DNA of 64,000 bases from assembly GCF_964340395.1 (NCBI RefSeq), contig NC_135562.1, forward strand, positions 14,216,296 through 14,280,295, given 5' to 3'. The position numbers and the translations under genes are program-made. Numbering within the stretch: position 1 is the stretch's first letter; every line of letters starts with the position of its first letter. The notes under the pieces are model-generated. The model made no database searches. It saw only the letters and a program-made list of their open reading frames with translations, and was not told where the DNA came from. This DNA is from Glandiceps talaboti (taxonomy: Eukaryota > Hemichordata > Enteropneusta > Spengelidae). Shown here one piece after another: positions 1 through 35,165 of this stretch.

Positions 1-167
1 AGTACCGTCAACTTTTGCGACCGAATCGAAAAACAACATTTTAAACTTTTTTTTTCTCTGTAACTTTGGCACATTTCAAGTTTTTTATTTCTGAATTCAC
101 AGAAATAATGTGAATCTATGACTTTGCGTCAACGTTTTACTTAAAAGTGGTGGAATTTAGTGTCTTT

Positions 168-182
168 TATTTTCGCGCCAAA
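168..182. promoter_or_regulatory. E2F-like site
   Basis: The sequence TTTTCGCGCCAAAA matches the palindromic E2F/DP consensus. It is followed within about 10 bases by ATTGG, an inverted CCAAT box. No open frame close by can be tied to it, so its target gene is unknown. Confidence 0.35.
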
Positions 183-1529
183 ACCATTGGCGGAAATTAT
201 TGTTTACCTATAAATTTTTGGCATATGTCAACCTCATTTTAGACAGGAATCGTATAAATCATCCTTGTCTATGAAGCGGTGTCAACATTTTGATTAACAA
301 GATATTATTTTACAAAAGGAATCACAGAATGTAGTGAATTAGTTCAGTCACGACTGTCTGGTACTGAAGGAGTTAAAAGCGGGTTTCTTCACTGACACGG
401 TTTGTTAGCCTGGTCGTCAGACCGAGCAAAGTGTGACTCACTCTTAACGATTACCTGGGATCGTATATTTTGTTATTTGACACGAAGGACACTAGTTATC
501 TTGTATATTCATGCATATCGTCACTGTGTGGACTGTCTATGACTCCATGTTTACGATTTTCCCTGACTTCACAGAAGTAATGAGTCTGATAATAGGTCAT
601 GCGAGGTAGCTAGGAACGATATGGCATCAATGGTGAAACTGTATTCAAAAGTGATCGTGAGGGCACTGATCCAATAAATGATGTGGATGGAGTAGAACTA
701 TTAATAGATGCTGTTTGTGCATCCTTTTCAGAAGTGATGGCACGATGAATTATTGATGAAGCTTAATTGACACTCTCCATACTGTTCACACATCGTCAAC
801 TCACCACTTCCTTCAATCTGTCTGAAATTCTAATTATGTTATACATTAAAAACAAACATTAAATTGATTGCTTCTTACGCCATAAATGAAATTTCTTGAC
901 GGTGACACCGTTTCAGTTTGACCGGAGTTTTGCGATGATCGATTTGTTTGGGTGCTCGTTCAAGTGTGTAGTTTTCTTGCACGTATCTAAGTGGACCGCA
1001 GAAGAATGGCCTCCATTTTATTCGTCCTCAAGTTATTCATGTCACACTGCAATGCAATGCAGACGAGTTAGAGAGAAACACCTGTTGATTCCACTATTGT
1101 CATCCAGATATAGGATCCACAACAATAGACTCGTTGGATAACACAGAATAAAGAAGTAGAATTGAAGACCGAGCAACACTGGAATTAAAAACGTTTTTAG
1201 TGATCTCAACGGCTAATAAATGCTCAAATGCCTTATTAGATTTGACCAATAGACAATGACTACCGATCCTTTCAAATTTATCCCATTGAAAGTAATATAC
1301 ATTTTAGGTGTACACGTAGTAATTTTCCCTGGGGCGTTTGAATGTTGATAAATTCAAGTCCTGTTTGGTGTCGTGCTTGTGTGTCAGTGAATGTTGTTGC
1401 TACGATGATGGGGTCCAGTGTAGACATCATGCAGGGTTACTTGGGTACAAAGTTCAGATATTTGTTTTCACAAGAATTATACAAAATACAGGTATATCTC
1501 CGCCACCTCCTGGTTAATCACATTGCTTG

Positions 1530-1535
1530 TTTATT
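1530..1535 (-). terminator. AATAAA polyadenylation signal of the 1575-2864 gene
   Basis: A minus-strand AATAAA lies about 40 bases beyond the TAA stop at 1575-1577, a normal distance for a very short 3' UTR. Confidence 0.55.
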
Positions 1536-1574
1536 GTGTAGTTAATCGGCATTTCATCACGTTAACAAATTAAT

Positions 1575-2864
1575 TTACGATGTCGATAGATTAGCAGGTC
1601 TGGCTGAAACTCGCCACTGGGCTAGTCGATATGGAACTTCTTTAGTTTGATATGAATTAAGATTGCCTGTGTTACTAACGTCCAATATGTCCTCTTCCTG
1701 TTGTCCCCAAGCAATAGATCGTTTGTTAGGACTTTCTGTCGACCGTCGGCTTTGTGTTGCTCTTGCACTGTTTTGCCTACTTCCTCCCGGGGCAGTTTTG
1801 ACTGGAAAGTCTAAATCTGAAATGACATAAGTGTCTATTGTAGAACATCTCGACAATGGACGCTCATGAGTACAATCAGATTTGGCCGATGACGGTTTGT
1901 CTTGTTTTCCCTGAGACAGTGTTTTTTGTGATTGTGGATCATTAAAATGTACTGCTACCGTATTCATATCAATTGTGACCCGTGGTTTATAGTCTTTACG
2001 CGCTGCATTACCGGGAGACTGTCTTGGCGAACGGAGATTTTTATTCGGCTCCTTCCCACTTGTGTTGGGTAACCTTCGTAATGCATGCCCGGGCGGAGTT
2101 GTGTTCCCCGTAGGAGGTCTCCCAGAGCGTAGTCGAGATGATAATTGATTCTCTAGCAAACTTCTGTTTTTTTGTCCAACGTTTGAACGTGGTCTAGTTG
2201 AGCTGAACGCAGCAACGGCATTAAACACAGGTTGCTGTTTGTTTGTACCGTGAGTGACGGATCCAGTACTTTTTGTGCTACTCGCACTAGTGCCTCTGGC
2301 CGGCTTATCCCGTAAAAAGGGTTGATACGACTGTTCAAACTGGTCTCGAAGTTCAGCTGTTATGTCCCTCAAGCTAGCCGCGGCTTTGCTGAGCTTTATC
2401 TGTTGCCTGGCAGTGGAAAAGCTGTATGGTTCTCTCAACGGTGCAGTAAATGTTGCCAATTCCAAAGTTTTTCTTGTCTGTTTCAACCCTTTACTTGGCA
2501 CAGCATAGGCGGGGAATCCATTCGTTGGTGAAAATAAATCAATGATTTTACCCTGGTTTCCGGCTTTCAACTTACAACGTTCCTTTGCTCTGAGTTCTAA
2601 GGGTCTCGGTACAAATGTTAGTGGTTGAGACCTGCTCGTAGCTGGTTTGCGTTCGTACAGTGGTATACGGTTTGGTATCGTATGCACTTGTAGGTCTAAG
2701 TCAAAAGTAACACGTTTTCGCCTACCATTAGTTTTGTGTGAGTTGTTGTCGGGCGAGTCGCTGCTACCGAGGCTCACATCGCTGGATGCCAACATATCAG
2801 GTGAACTAATCTCACCCGTGTTCGGGTTATTTGGTGTTATCACAATCATATTGTCATCACCCAT
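1575..2864 (-). CDS. uncharacterised 429-aa protein, apparently single exon, with RVxF-like motif
   Basis: I do not recognise the family. The start is the ATG at 2864 (MGDDNM, context AAGATGG). The frame stays open a little further upstream but meets an in-frame TGA nine codons before this ATG, so the start is well supported unless an upstream exon is spliced on. The protein is basic and largely disordered, rich in Ser, Pro, Arg and Thr. Residues 48-54 read RRKRVTF, which fits the RVxF docking motif for protein phosphatase 1. A more ordered, partly helical stretch lies around residues 125-185, and a second possibly folded stretch with two Trp is near the C-terminus (WGQQEEDIL, YRLAQWRV). No intron interrupts the 1.29-kb frame, which is unlike the neighbouring genes; an intronless gene or an old retrocopy are both possible. 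A polyadenylation signal lies 40 bases past the stop. Confidence 0.7.
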   Translation of the reverse strand: MGDDNMIVITPNNPNTGEISSPDMLASSDVSLGSSDSPDNNSHKTNGRRKRVTFDLDLQVHTIPNRIPLYERKPATSRSQPLTFVPRPLELRAKERCKLKAGNQGKIIDLFSPTNGFPAYAVPSKGLKQTRKTLELATFTAPLREPYSFSTARQQIKLSKAAASLRDITAELRDQFEQSYQPFLRDKPARGTSASSTKSTGSVTHGTNKQQPVFNAVAAFSSTRPRSNVGQKNRSLLENQLSSRLRSGRPPTGNTTPPGHALRRLPNTSGKEPNKNLRSPRQSPGNAARKDYKPRVTIDMNTVAVHFNDPQSQKTLSQGKQDKPSSAKSDCTHERPLSRCSTIDTYVISDLDFPVKTAPGGSRQNSARATQSRRSTESPNKRSIAWGQQEEDILDVSNTGNLNSYQTKEVPYRLAQWRVSARPANLSTS

Positions 2865-3258
2865 CTTCAACAACGTATTTCCGTATTCCTGTCAACATGG
2901 TGATCGCGAACAAGTGTTTTTTTCACCGTGTCGTCAGCATTTCTTGACTGCTTTTCTATACATATTGGGTCTATTTAGTACCCATGTCATTCGGATCGAA
3001 TCTCTCGACCACTTTCGTGTCTTTTGTGTTACTCACAACGTTTCCAATTGCCCGGTGGTACCAGACCCTTCAGCTGACTGTAAATGAACAAACACCTGTA
3101 GAGTATGTGGTTGTCGTCTGCTGTAAACATTTAAGAATGTGTTCAGAGAAACGTAAATTAGCCGTTAATTTTTGAACAAAACTGTTACGTTCATCAATTT
3201 CAATTACATTATCACTCCGGTATTTTCAACTATAAATAATTTTGTAGTCAGCGAACGT

Positions 3259-3273
3259 ATTTAGCGCGCCAAG
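3259..3273. promoter_or_regulatory. E2F-like GCGCGCC site upstream of the 1575-2864 gene
   Basis: TTTAGCGCGCCAAG resembles an E2F site. It lies about 400 bases upstream of the ATG of the minus-strand gene. The link to that gene is inferred from position only. Confidence 0.25.
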
Positions 3274-5344
<2,071 letters not shown>

Positions 5345-6393
5345 GCATGTTATTAAGTGTATCTATGTATGTCATGCTGGTCTTATGGCAATTAATTATT
5401 CATTTATTGCGGTCCTCTTATGCCGTGTCTGGTTGTACTACCGTACGACAAAACACGGTGATGACAGTTGTCATCGATTAGTAAACTGAAATAGTTCGGT
5501 CGGCAGAGTCTTTGACATTCTTCAGGTTACGAATCATATACCTCAACTTTTTAAATCGATCTCACGTGATGTGTTTATCAACACATAAATACTACCATCT
5601 CTCAATACTTGGAATGTAGCGTTGACAAACTGACTTTGAAACATGACTAAAGATGTTTGGTGTGTTAACTATTTTCTCTGACCTATAGACACAACACTCT
5701 TCAGGATTTCAATAATTTAAAAAGAGGGTGTCTTTAATGGATATTTACCCCAAAAATACAAATTCAGTATATCATTTTGTAAGATATATCCTCTCAAATT
5801 TGAAATATTTCAGACCGTTGAAACAAATTTTATCAAATTAGCGGATATTTGGCATGTTTTAAATTCTTACGTATATATAATTTCATAATTAACATCTTTG
5901 ATCGATGATGGTCGGTAGAATTACAACTAGTAACACTAAAGCTTCGAAGTGAAAAACTTTCTCTATGTGCTACACTCATTTATAGCATTCATATCAAGTG
6001 TAAAAGTACACTGTTTCAATTGGTTTATTTACAAGCCTATAGTATGTGGCCTTTCTAATGTGGTCAATTAGTAAATGAAACAGTTTACTTTTATGAACGA
6101 TTGTGGTACATATGGAAAACACTTTTACTTAAGACATAAGGTCATTATCGTGATTTTTTACTCACTACTTGTTCCGTATTTGTTTAGCACACATATTCAC
6201 TTGCTCTAAAGTTTTTAACTGAGAACTGAAACAGTTGAATTTTGTGAAAATCACGCCCTAAGGTACATGTTCCATATAAACCGTGCTTGTGTATATACAC
6301 TCATTAGCATTAGTACACTCCACGCGGTCCAGATGAACACACTGTCCTGTAGGCAGATATTATTTACAACTTTAAAATAAGTAAAACGTAAGT

Positions 6394-6732
6394 ATGTAAA
6401 TTCCAAAGCAGCTTCTGAGTACATTCGTTGTAGTGAAATTTTGACATAATCTCTAAATCCGACGAGGCTATTAAGCCAAATTCAAAATTATATGAGATTT
6501 GGCTCCATGTTTGACCCATTGAAAAGCTATAATTCAACGAAAACCGGAGGCAAAATGTTATTTATGACTTCAAACTTAAGTACAAACCTAAATATATTTC
6601 AAAGCAGTTTTCTGAGTATATAGTAGTGTTCTAGATTTTGACATAATCTCTAAATCCGACTTGAGGCTATCAAGCCAAATTTAAAATATGACATTTGGCT
6701 CCGAGTTTGACCCATTGAAAAGCTATAAGTCA
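6394..6732. repeat. two-copy tandem duplication of ~140 bp
   Basis: Two copies (about 6394-6535 and 6590-6732) share long stretches such as TTTGACATAATCTCTAAATC and TTTGACCCATTGAAAAGCTA. They are separated by about 55 bases and have diverged slightly. Confidence 0.8.
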
Positions 6733-7111
6733 ACAGAAATGCAGTTTAAACGCTAACACTATCGACTAACATTTTGTTTGTTTGAAGTGTCACGGTCTTG
6801 AACTTAGGTCCCATTTAGCACTAGAATCAAAGTACAAAATGATACTAGTAATACGTACATATAACTTAATATTTAGTGTTTTAATTCATTTTACTTTGAT
6901 TTCTTTTTTATTTGTTTTGCATGTGACAATTGTAAATATTTCTAAAATTAATTTTTCCAGTCATGTATTTGGTATGTATCTTGTTTTAATGTTGTGTCTG
7001 CGTCAATTATATATAGTTGTTGTGAAATGAATTTTTCTCTCTGTTTCTCATTGTAACACCTCAAAATGATGATCAGAGTTGAAAAAAAAAGGAAAGTGTG
7101 TTTTACACTTA

Positions 7112-7206
7112 GTAGACGGTATAAAGATACGTCGTGTCACTCCGCCCTCACCGGCATTCCCCTACTATGCCTGAGGGCGCTCCGTCAGTGCGACAGTGTA
7201 TAGTCT
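7112..7206. mobile_element. short palindromic MITE, GCGCCCTC family, copy 1
   Basis: A roughly 95-bp inverted-repeat unit with CGCCCTCA in one arm and TGAGGGCG in the other, and GTAT/ATAC-type ends. Related copies are at 7729-7830, 50737-50836 and 57112-57206. This copy is in the opposite orientation to the one at 50.7 kb. Confidence 0.55.
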
Positions 7207-7728
7207 ATAGATAGTACACACATACACTTTTCACACTCTCCCTACGCAGCGCCCTGTGTGATAGTTACCCTTCCTCACCCAATCGTACTTTCAATAGTCG
7301 AAATGACGAATAAAATCAGAAGGAAACTTATGAACAAATGATTTACCAAAAGTCCTTATTTTGAACTGTCAATAAATAATGACTCTAAATCAACAACATA
7401 ATCTAAAGTTAAAAAAAAAAATTGTTCGTTCATAAATGCGTCTAAATATAGTAAAATAAAAAAAGTGTCACTATGTTCTATTTTCAAATCAAAGTTAAGT
7501 ATTTGAAAATTCATGATCCTATGTCGCGACTCTTGTTTGTACGTCATATCTTCACATATAAATATATGGTAAATTAAAATGACTCAAGTCGAGTTTATAA
7601 ACTCTTCACAGAAGCGAAAATGCTTACATATAACGTATATCGTGAAATTTATGACATGACAATATTGTCAGCAGAGTTGACTGCGTAGTAGCGATTTCCT
7701 CGCACAATCTTATACGAATAATAAATTT

Positions 7729-7830
7729 TGTAAGGTGCACCATGTGTGGCGCCCTCACACATCAGTCAATGAACCCCTTTCATAGAAAGAACATGCCGGT
7801 GAGGGCGCAGTGACAACCTATCAAACAGCC
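7729..7830. mobile_element. short palindromic MITE, GCGCCCTC family, copy 2
   Basis: It begins GTAAGGTGCACC and carries GGCGCCCTCACACAT and GGTGAGGGCGCAGTGACA. Order and orientation match the 50.7-kb copy. Confidence 0.6.
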
Positions 7831-8029
7831 TACTCAATGTGTACGCATGTGTTCCACTAAAATTGTTACAGCATGAACTTTAATATTAAATGTCACATAA
7901 TGTGTACTATCAATATGTTATGGCTGACTACTAATACATTTTTATTGTCCAGGGATTTCAAGGATAAACAAAAGTGTTTTCAAAACTTTCCAAGAATGTT
8001 TTCAATGTGTGGTTCCGATTGCGCACAAG

Positions 8030-8165
8030 TTTAGAATGGGTGGGGTAGGTAGATTTTTTTTTTTTTTTAATATGTGAGTTCAGGTAGTTATGTTTTCCTT
8101 TGTTTTCCAAATGTTCTCAGTGTTATTGGTTTTTTTTCTCATCAGATGTACAGCCGTGTTATTTT
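8030..8165 (+). repeat. dispersed repeat family A, partial copy
   Basis: The stretch from GGGTGGGGTAGGTAGA through a T-run, AGTTCAGGTAGTTATG and CAGATGTACAGCCGTG matches the 5' part of the fuller copy at 36205-36600. A third copy is at 45640-45915. Confidence 0.7.
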
Positions 8166-9768
8166 TAATGAAGTTTTGTGTACATGTCAGGTTGTCATGG
8201 ATACCTGGCTGACTTCAAAATCTTCTATGAAGTGTTGATTAATTTTTTCACTACAAAGCAGGTTTTAATCGAAATACGAAATAAAAGACAAACAAAAAAC
8301 TTTTATTTTTTGTTAAGTTTTTATATAATTATCCTCTATAAAAATTACCAACATAAACATACCACTACACTGGAAATTGTGCCCTCGCAGTTAATTTTGA
8401 GATACTTAATTTTAATTTATCCATTCAAAAATTGTGTGTAGATACAGAAATAATATTTTTAATCACTTCACATTTTGTCTTCAAAATATTAAAAGAACGA
8501 AAGCCTCTGAAATAAAACTGGCAAATTCAAATAAAAAGTAACATGACCAGAAAAGTAAATTGATAAAGTATACCTGTCCATTCCCAAAGCACCTACGTTA
8601 TTTCCAAACAATAGTGAAATGCTCACACTGAGACTAGAGAACAGTTTGACTCTCCCTCCAATGTTACAACTAAATTATCTATATCTGGCTAGTGAGTTTA
8701 TATAGGTTGATAAGGGGAATTCATTCCTTTATTGTTAAAACCAAATGTACATACAGCCCATTTCAAATTACCGTTCACCTGCTGTTTGATATACAACGAA
8801 GCAGAAACTGATAAGAAACTACACATGCTACACTTTTAAGATAGCAAGATTATTTAAATACAGTTTCTTGCAACAGTTTATCTAAAATGAAATGAAGTAA
8901 CATTCCACTATGTAGACATCATGTACAGACAACAACACAGTGGCACCGACATGTCTGCGTCTAGTTGCAGTACATTTAAACGGTTTATTTCATTTGGACA
9001 AAATGTAGCAAGAGAGTGTAATCTTGCTATTTTAGTGTAGAATATGCAGTTTGTTATTGGTTGTATCAAACAGAGCCGCTTAATAGTAATTTGGCTGCAT
9101 ATGGGTACAGAATTTAGATTTTTTAATTAAGGAGGTGTGTTCCTTTATCACTGCAACCAAATTTATATATATGAGTGTGTTTAGATCTGATAATTCTTGG
9201 AAGACGTCACTCTCTTTTTGCAGCCAAAATATAAATTGTGTAGATAACGGTAACATGACGTGTAGAAAATGATTTTTGGAATCATCCATTATTTATAACT
9301 CAATGAGTGTGGATCTACAATTAGTGTATCTTCCAGAGAAAACCCATTGAAGTGATTATTTTTGTACTCGATTTATACTGCTGTCAAAAGGAATGATTTT
9401 AAGGTGCGGACTAAAAAATAATCTTCACTGAATTTATATTGCCAGCATGTATAGCTACATAAATACATGTTCTCACAGGTGATTCAATACTGTGTAGGGT
9501 GTATGGTACTTGATTATGTCATTATATTTAACAAAATAATTTCCAAAAATCATTGAAACTGCTTCAATATTAATGTTCAAATTCATTGGTCACTACCCTC
9601 AGCTAGTATTACTCATATCTAGGAATCAAAATAGAGAAATAAAATCTACTGATTATAATTATCATAAGTAATTTATTAATTTCCCTGATACATTTACAAG
9701 TTTAGAGTTCTACAATCTGAAGCACTAAAATATAGACTACACAAGAATGAATCTGAAAGACATGTCGT
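8166..9768. other. intergenic, includes part of a dispersed repeat
   Basis: No gene recognised. The segment 9400-9600 (AAGGTGCGGACT..., CACAGGTGATTCAATACTG...) resembles 12070-12560 and is a second copy of a dispersed repeat. Confidence 0.5.
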
Positions 9769-9769
9769 G

Positions 9770-9800
<31 letters not shown>

Positions 9801-9834
9801 GCACACACACACACACACACACGCATGATCACAT

Positions 9835-9870
<36 letters not shown>

Positions 9871-9985
9871 GCACGCACGCACACGCATGGTCACATACAT
9901 ACACACATGCACACACACACACATGCATGGTCACATACATACATACACACACACACATGCATATACATTCATACAAGCATGCAGT
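9769..9985. repeat. (CA)n/(CATA)n microsatellite
   Basis: CA dinucleotides and ACAT tetranucleotides alternate over about 215 bases. Open frames on both strands arise from the repeat. Confidence 0.97.
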
Positions 9986-11112
9986 AACATACTGACACAG
10001 ACATAAAGACTAACGTCCACACATTGACAGACATATATCCAAAGAACCCAGAGAAAAATGATTATTTCACAAAGAAATACATTACATAGTCTGAAAGATC
10101 CAGTTGTTCGTCAACTTATGTATCCACTCGCTACTAGCAGAAACAATGGCGGATCTTTCGGGCTAAATGAAATCAAGTTGGAATGATATTAAAGTCTAAA
10201 GTTACAACATTTCAGACGCTACATAATTTGAATTCATTCTCTGGATATATTTATGTTTAACTTACAAAATATCAGCCTACAAGCAATAGTAATTACCCAT
10301 CACTGGTGATTTCCTTACAATAATATTGGCAATATATTTTTCATCACAAAGTGTGTTATCGGCAAAACAATGCATATACTGGCCTAGCAGAATCATGACG
10401 ACGACTTCAATACTAACACTTTCATCTCTACAGAATTCTTGTATCAATGAATAATCAATAGTGCGTGCAGCGTTTCTGCTGCACTTTTCATGCAATACGC
10501 TCATGAAAATACAACCACAGTGAAAACTGTAAGCACTTATGCAAATACCTTGTGAGGCTGTGTACGCCATACTTGCATGATGTTCTGTCATATCATTACA
10601 TAGGTACCATATCGTGTACGTTGATGTACAGTTAAAAATAAAACCAACATTTTCACCGTTGATTATGCAAATGAGATAAAATAGAGTTCCAAATGTAAAC
10701 AATTTCCGAGTACAAATCTGGAATAAAATTTATTCATTGTTACGTGTTTACTAATTTTTTGAGTAGTTCAATATTTTAGACATTGATTTAAAAAAGTATT
10801 TTGATATATTTTTTGACTATTACAATGTTCGACATATCGAATAATTATGGAAGTTAGTTGCTTACCTATCAAATAGGCATGAAAATTAGATTGGTATTTT
10901 CACCAGCTGATGTTTGGGTGACCTAAACCCATTATGCATTGACGATCGTCCTTTCTCTCAGTACATTTCAGTGTACATTTCTAATAATAACAGAACTTCA
11001 GATCACAAGAATTGCAGTCATAAAACTGATTATATAGTCTAACACTGAGCTGTGATTTATGGAATAGTTACACTAGCACAGAGTTGAACGACTACAGCCA
11101 TCTGTCCAAAAA
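9986..11112. other. intergenic, no gene recognised
   Basis: A long minus-strand open frame at 10277-10702 begins with TTG and shows no domain, signal peptide or splice support. It is treated as chance. Confidence 0.5.
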
Positions 11113-11641
11113 TAGTCTGTTTACGGCTCTGTTGAGATACATTGTTAACTGGTTGTACCTCCTAGCCCTATGGCCTGTTTACGGCACTGTCGAGATACAT
11201 TGTTAGCTGGACGTACCTCCTACATGTAGCCCAATGGCCAGTTACGGCACTGTCGAGATACATCATTAACGTGTTAGCTGGTTGTACGTCCTAGCCTTTG
11301 TCTCAGTTTGTCTTGATAACATTATCAAAACTGATAATGATTTGAAAATTTTTCACCCAATAGCCTGGTCGATGACAGCATGCAGTCCTAATAAGTCATG
11401 AGCAAATTTTGCAAAAATGAACATGCATTACTGAGATGTTCACAGGAGTCAGCACCATTCACATGTAGTGGACATGTGATAATTTACATATTATTTACAC
11501 ATAATTATGTAAATTTTACATACAGGTTTTGGTAATAACTTTTGGGGGTGTAGCTACATTAATCTTTTGAAAATGCAATCAAGCCAAGTGGAGATTATGA
11601 GGGCTAACGACGTACCTCGACAGCACCGTAAACAGACTAGT
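11113..11641. mobile_element. non-autonomous DNA transposon with inverted ends and internal tandem copies
   Basis: The left end reads TAGTCTGTTTACGGCTCTGT and the right end, reverse-complemented, reads TAGTCTGTTTACGGTGCTGT. Both are flanked by TA if the terminal repeat starts at GTCTG. The left arm is repeated about three times (11117-11297), each copy with TTACGGC and TGTACCTCCTAGCC-like text. No coding capacity is visible. Confidence 0.55.
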
Positions 11642-12069
11642 AAAAAAAAAGTCTATGAAATTATCAAAACCCCTAATATTTATTTTAGATATTGTTTATG
11701 AGTATTGTTCTTATACTGATTACTAAAACCATAAGTCATTACCACAATTCTTATATTTTTTTTTTCAACTTTGATTAGAATTCTTAACTTTGTAAATTGT
11801 AACCAATTGTACAGTGAAATACCACAGCTTTCTATGAAAGATGAATACAAAAAATGACCAAAAATACAGAATCTATTCCATCAAGAAATACCTTAAAAGA
11901 CATACGTGTATCAGTATCGTATATTAAAGCTGGAGTATTTTTTTATTTTTTTCGATCAGCACTATACCCAAAGAAATTTGTTGGAATACCAATAATTAGA
12001 CAATTTACATAATTAGTTGACTTTATCCACAAGTTGTACAGTAATAGGTTGAAATAAGGCATTCGATTT

Positions 12070-12560
12070 TAGGGTGCGGACCCAAAAATTAATTTGATTG
12101 GATTAAACTTTATTTGTCCAAATAAATTCGGAAAGTTGTTGAGCGATCACAACGTAGCAGTACCCTAATACTGAAGTAGGACAAAACTGGAGTACCTGAA
12201 GAAAATCTGTACGGTTCGGCAGGGTCAAATTGAGTATCACCTTCTTACATATAGACCTGGTTAATTTTTTTCATCAAACCCAGTTGGAACTGGGTGGGTT
12301 TGAACCAAGACTGTAGAGGTAAGACATGTACAAGCTAACTGCTTGGCCACTGACAACCCTGTACTATACCTGGGACCATGTTATTTATACAGTGACACAA
12401 ATACATTTACCCACAGGTGAATTCAATACTGTTCAGCGTGTATGCATGCTATTACAATTAAATCATTATATTCAACAAAACAGTTTTTTAAAAATGCTAA
12501 AGTTGCAGTTAGTACAGCTTTACGATACTAAGATAATTTTCACCCCTAAAATGAGACTGT
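12070..12560. repeat. dispersed repeat, related to 9400-9600
   Basis: It shares GGTGCGGACYMAAAAAT, CACAGGTGAATTCAATACTG and ATCATTATATTCAACAAAA with the 9.4-kb segment at lower identity. Function unknown. Confidence 0.5.
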
Positions 12561-12661
12561 GAAAGTGTTAAGGTACAAAGTCATTTACGGCATTCTTGTC
12601 TTGATATTGCTGTAGAATAATTACATTATCCTTTTTCAATTGATTTAGTCTAAACTAAACT

Positions 12662-34497
<21,836 letters not shown>

Positions 34498-34564
34498 TTT
34501 GATTGAAGCAGAAGGGAGCGTACGGAAGAGCCACTGTGCACTCCCACCGGAGAAAAGTTTTCAG

Positions 34565-34572
34565 TTTATATA
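34565..34572 (-). promoter_or_regulatory. TATA box of ACSS2
   Basis: The minus strand reads GGTATATAAACTG, 68-75 bases upstream of the ATG. This predicts a start of transcription near 34537 and a 5' UTR of about 40 bases. The same 12-base core (GGTATATAAACT) occurs in the promoter at 60.6 kb. Confidence 0.6.
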
Positions 34573-34888
34573 CCTCTTGAACCAAATGCAAATGGTAAAT
34601 TCTCTGCCCTTACGATGTGCAATACAAATACGGAAATGAAGGAATCATATTTGAAAACAGATAAAGTATTGCATATTTACTTTGAAATTGTACATTTTAG
34701 AATGAATAAAAGAAATAAACTTTGGAACAGCTATTAATATCGTCACTAGATGGCGCCCTTTCCCGGGTTTGTTTTGAACGGACGTAACCCCTTGGAGAGT
34801 ACTTGATTGGTCAATACGAATCACCAGTCGGTCAGCCCACAAAGCGAACGTCACAGGGAGCCCAGGAACCATGTTATTCGTGTCACAA

Positions 34889-34970
34889 ATGACTGACTGA
34901 CTGACTGACTGACTGACTGAATAAATAAATAAATAAATAAATAGATAGATAAATAAAAAACAAACAAAAT
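34889..34970. repeat. (GACT)n(AAAT)n microsatellite
   Basis: About seven GACT units followed by AAAT/AGAT units, upstream of ACSS2. Confidence 0.95.
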
Positions 34971-35032
34971 ATGCAAGAGTAAATGAAGTATCATTGTATT
35001 AAACTCACAGATAACTATATAGACATGTGTAC

Positions 35033-35165
35033 ATGTATTTACAGGCCTGTATGCTATATAGTTTCTATATATACATTATATACAAATGTGGTGTTTGTAT
35101 AGATAGTATATATAGAAACATAGTATATTATTTCAATAGTATACAGGCCTGTAAATACATATATA
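35033..35165. mobile_element. ~130-bp AT-rich palindrome
   Basis: Left arm GTATTTACAGGCCTGTATGC plus TATATAGTTTCTATATATAC. The right arm, reverse-complemented, reads GTATTTACAGGCCTGTATAC and GTTTCTATATATACT after a short gap. Possibly a small MITE; no clear target duplication. Confidence 0.5.

Larger units (their letters stand above)
1..1574. other. no gene recognised; E2F-like site near left end
   Basis: No convincing coding exon is seen. The open frames at 896-1141 and 1342-1545 have no family resemblance. An E2F-type sequence (TTTTCGCGCCAAAA) lies at about 168-182, next to an inverted CCAAT (ATTGG). This could mark a promoter of a gene outside the window or of an unseen transcript. A minus-strand AATAAA at 1530-1535 probably belongs to the gene ending at 1575. 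Confidence 0.5.

Noticed and set aside
2865-2873. Extending the first gene upstream to a TTG start
   Set aside because: Eukaryotic translation is expected at the ATG at 2864; an in-frame TGA lies just upstream.
10277-10702. 141-codon minus-strand open frame
   Set aside because: Begins with TTG; composition and lack of domain or splice signals suggest chance.
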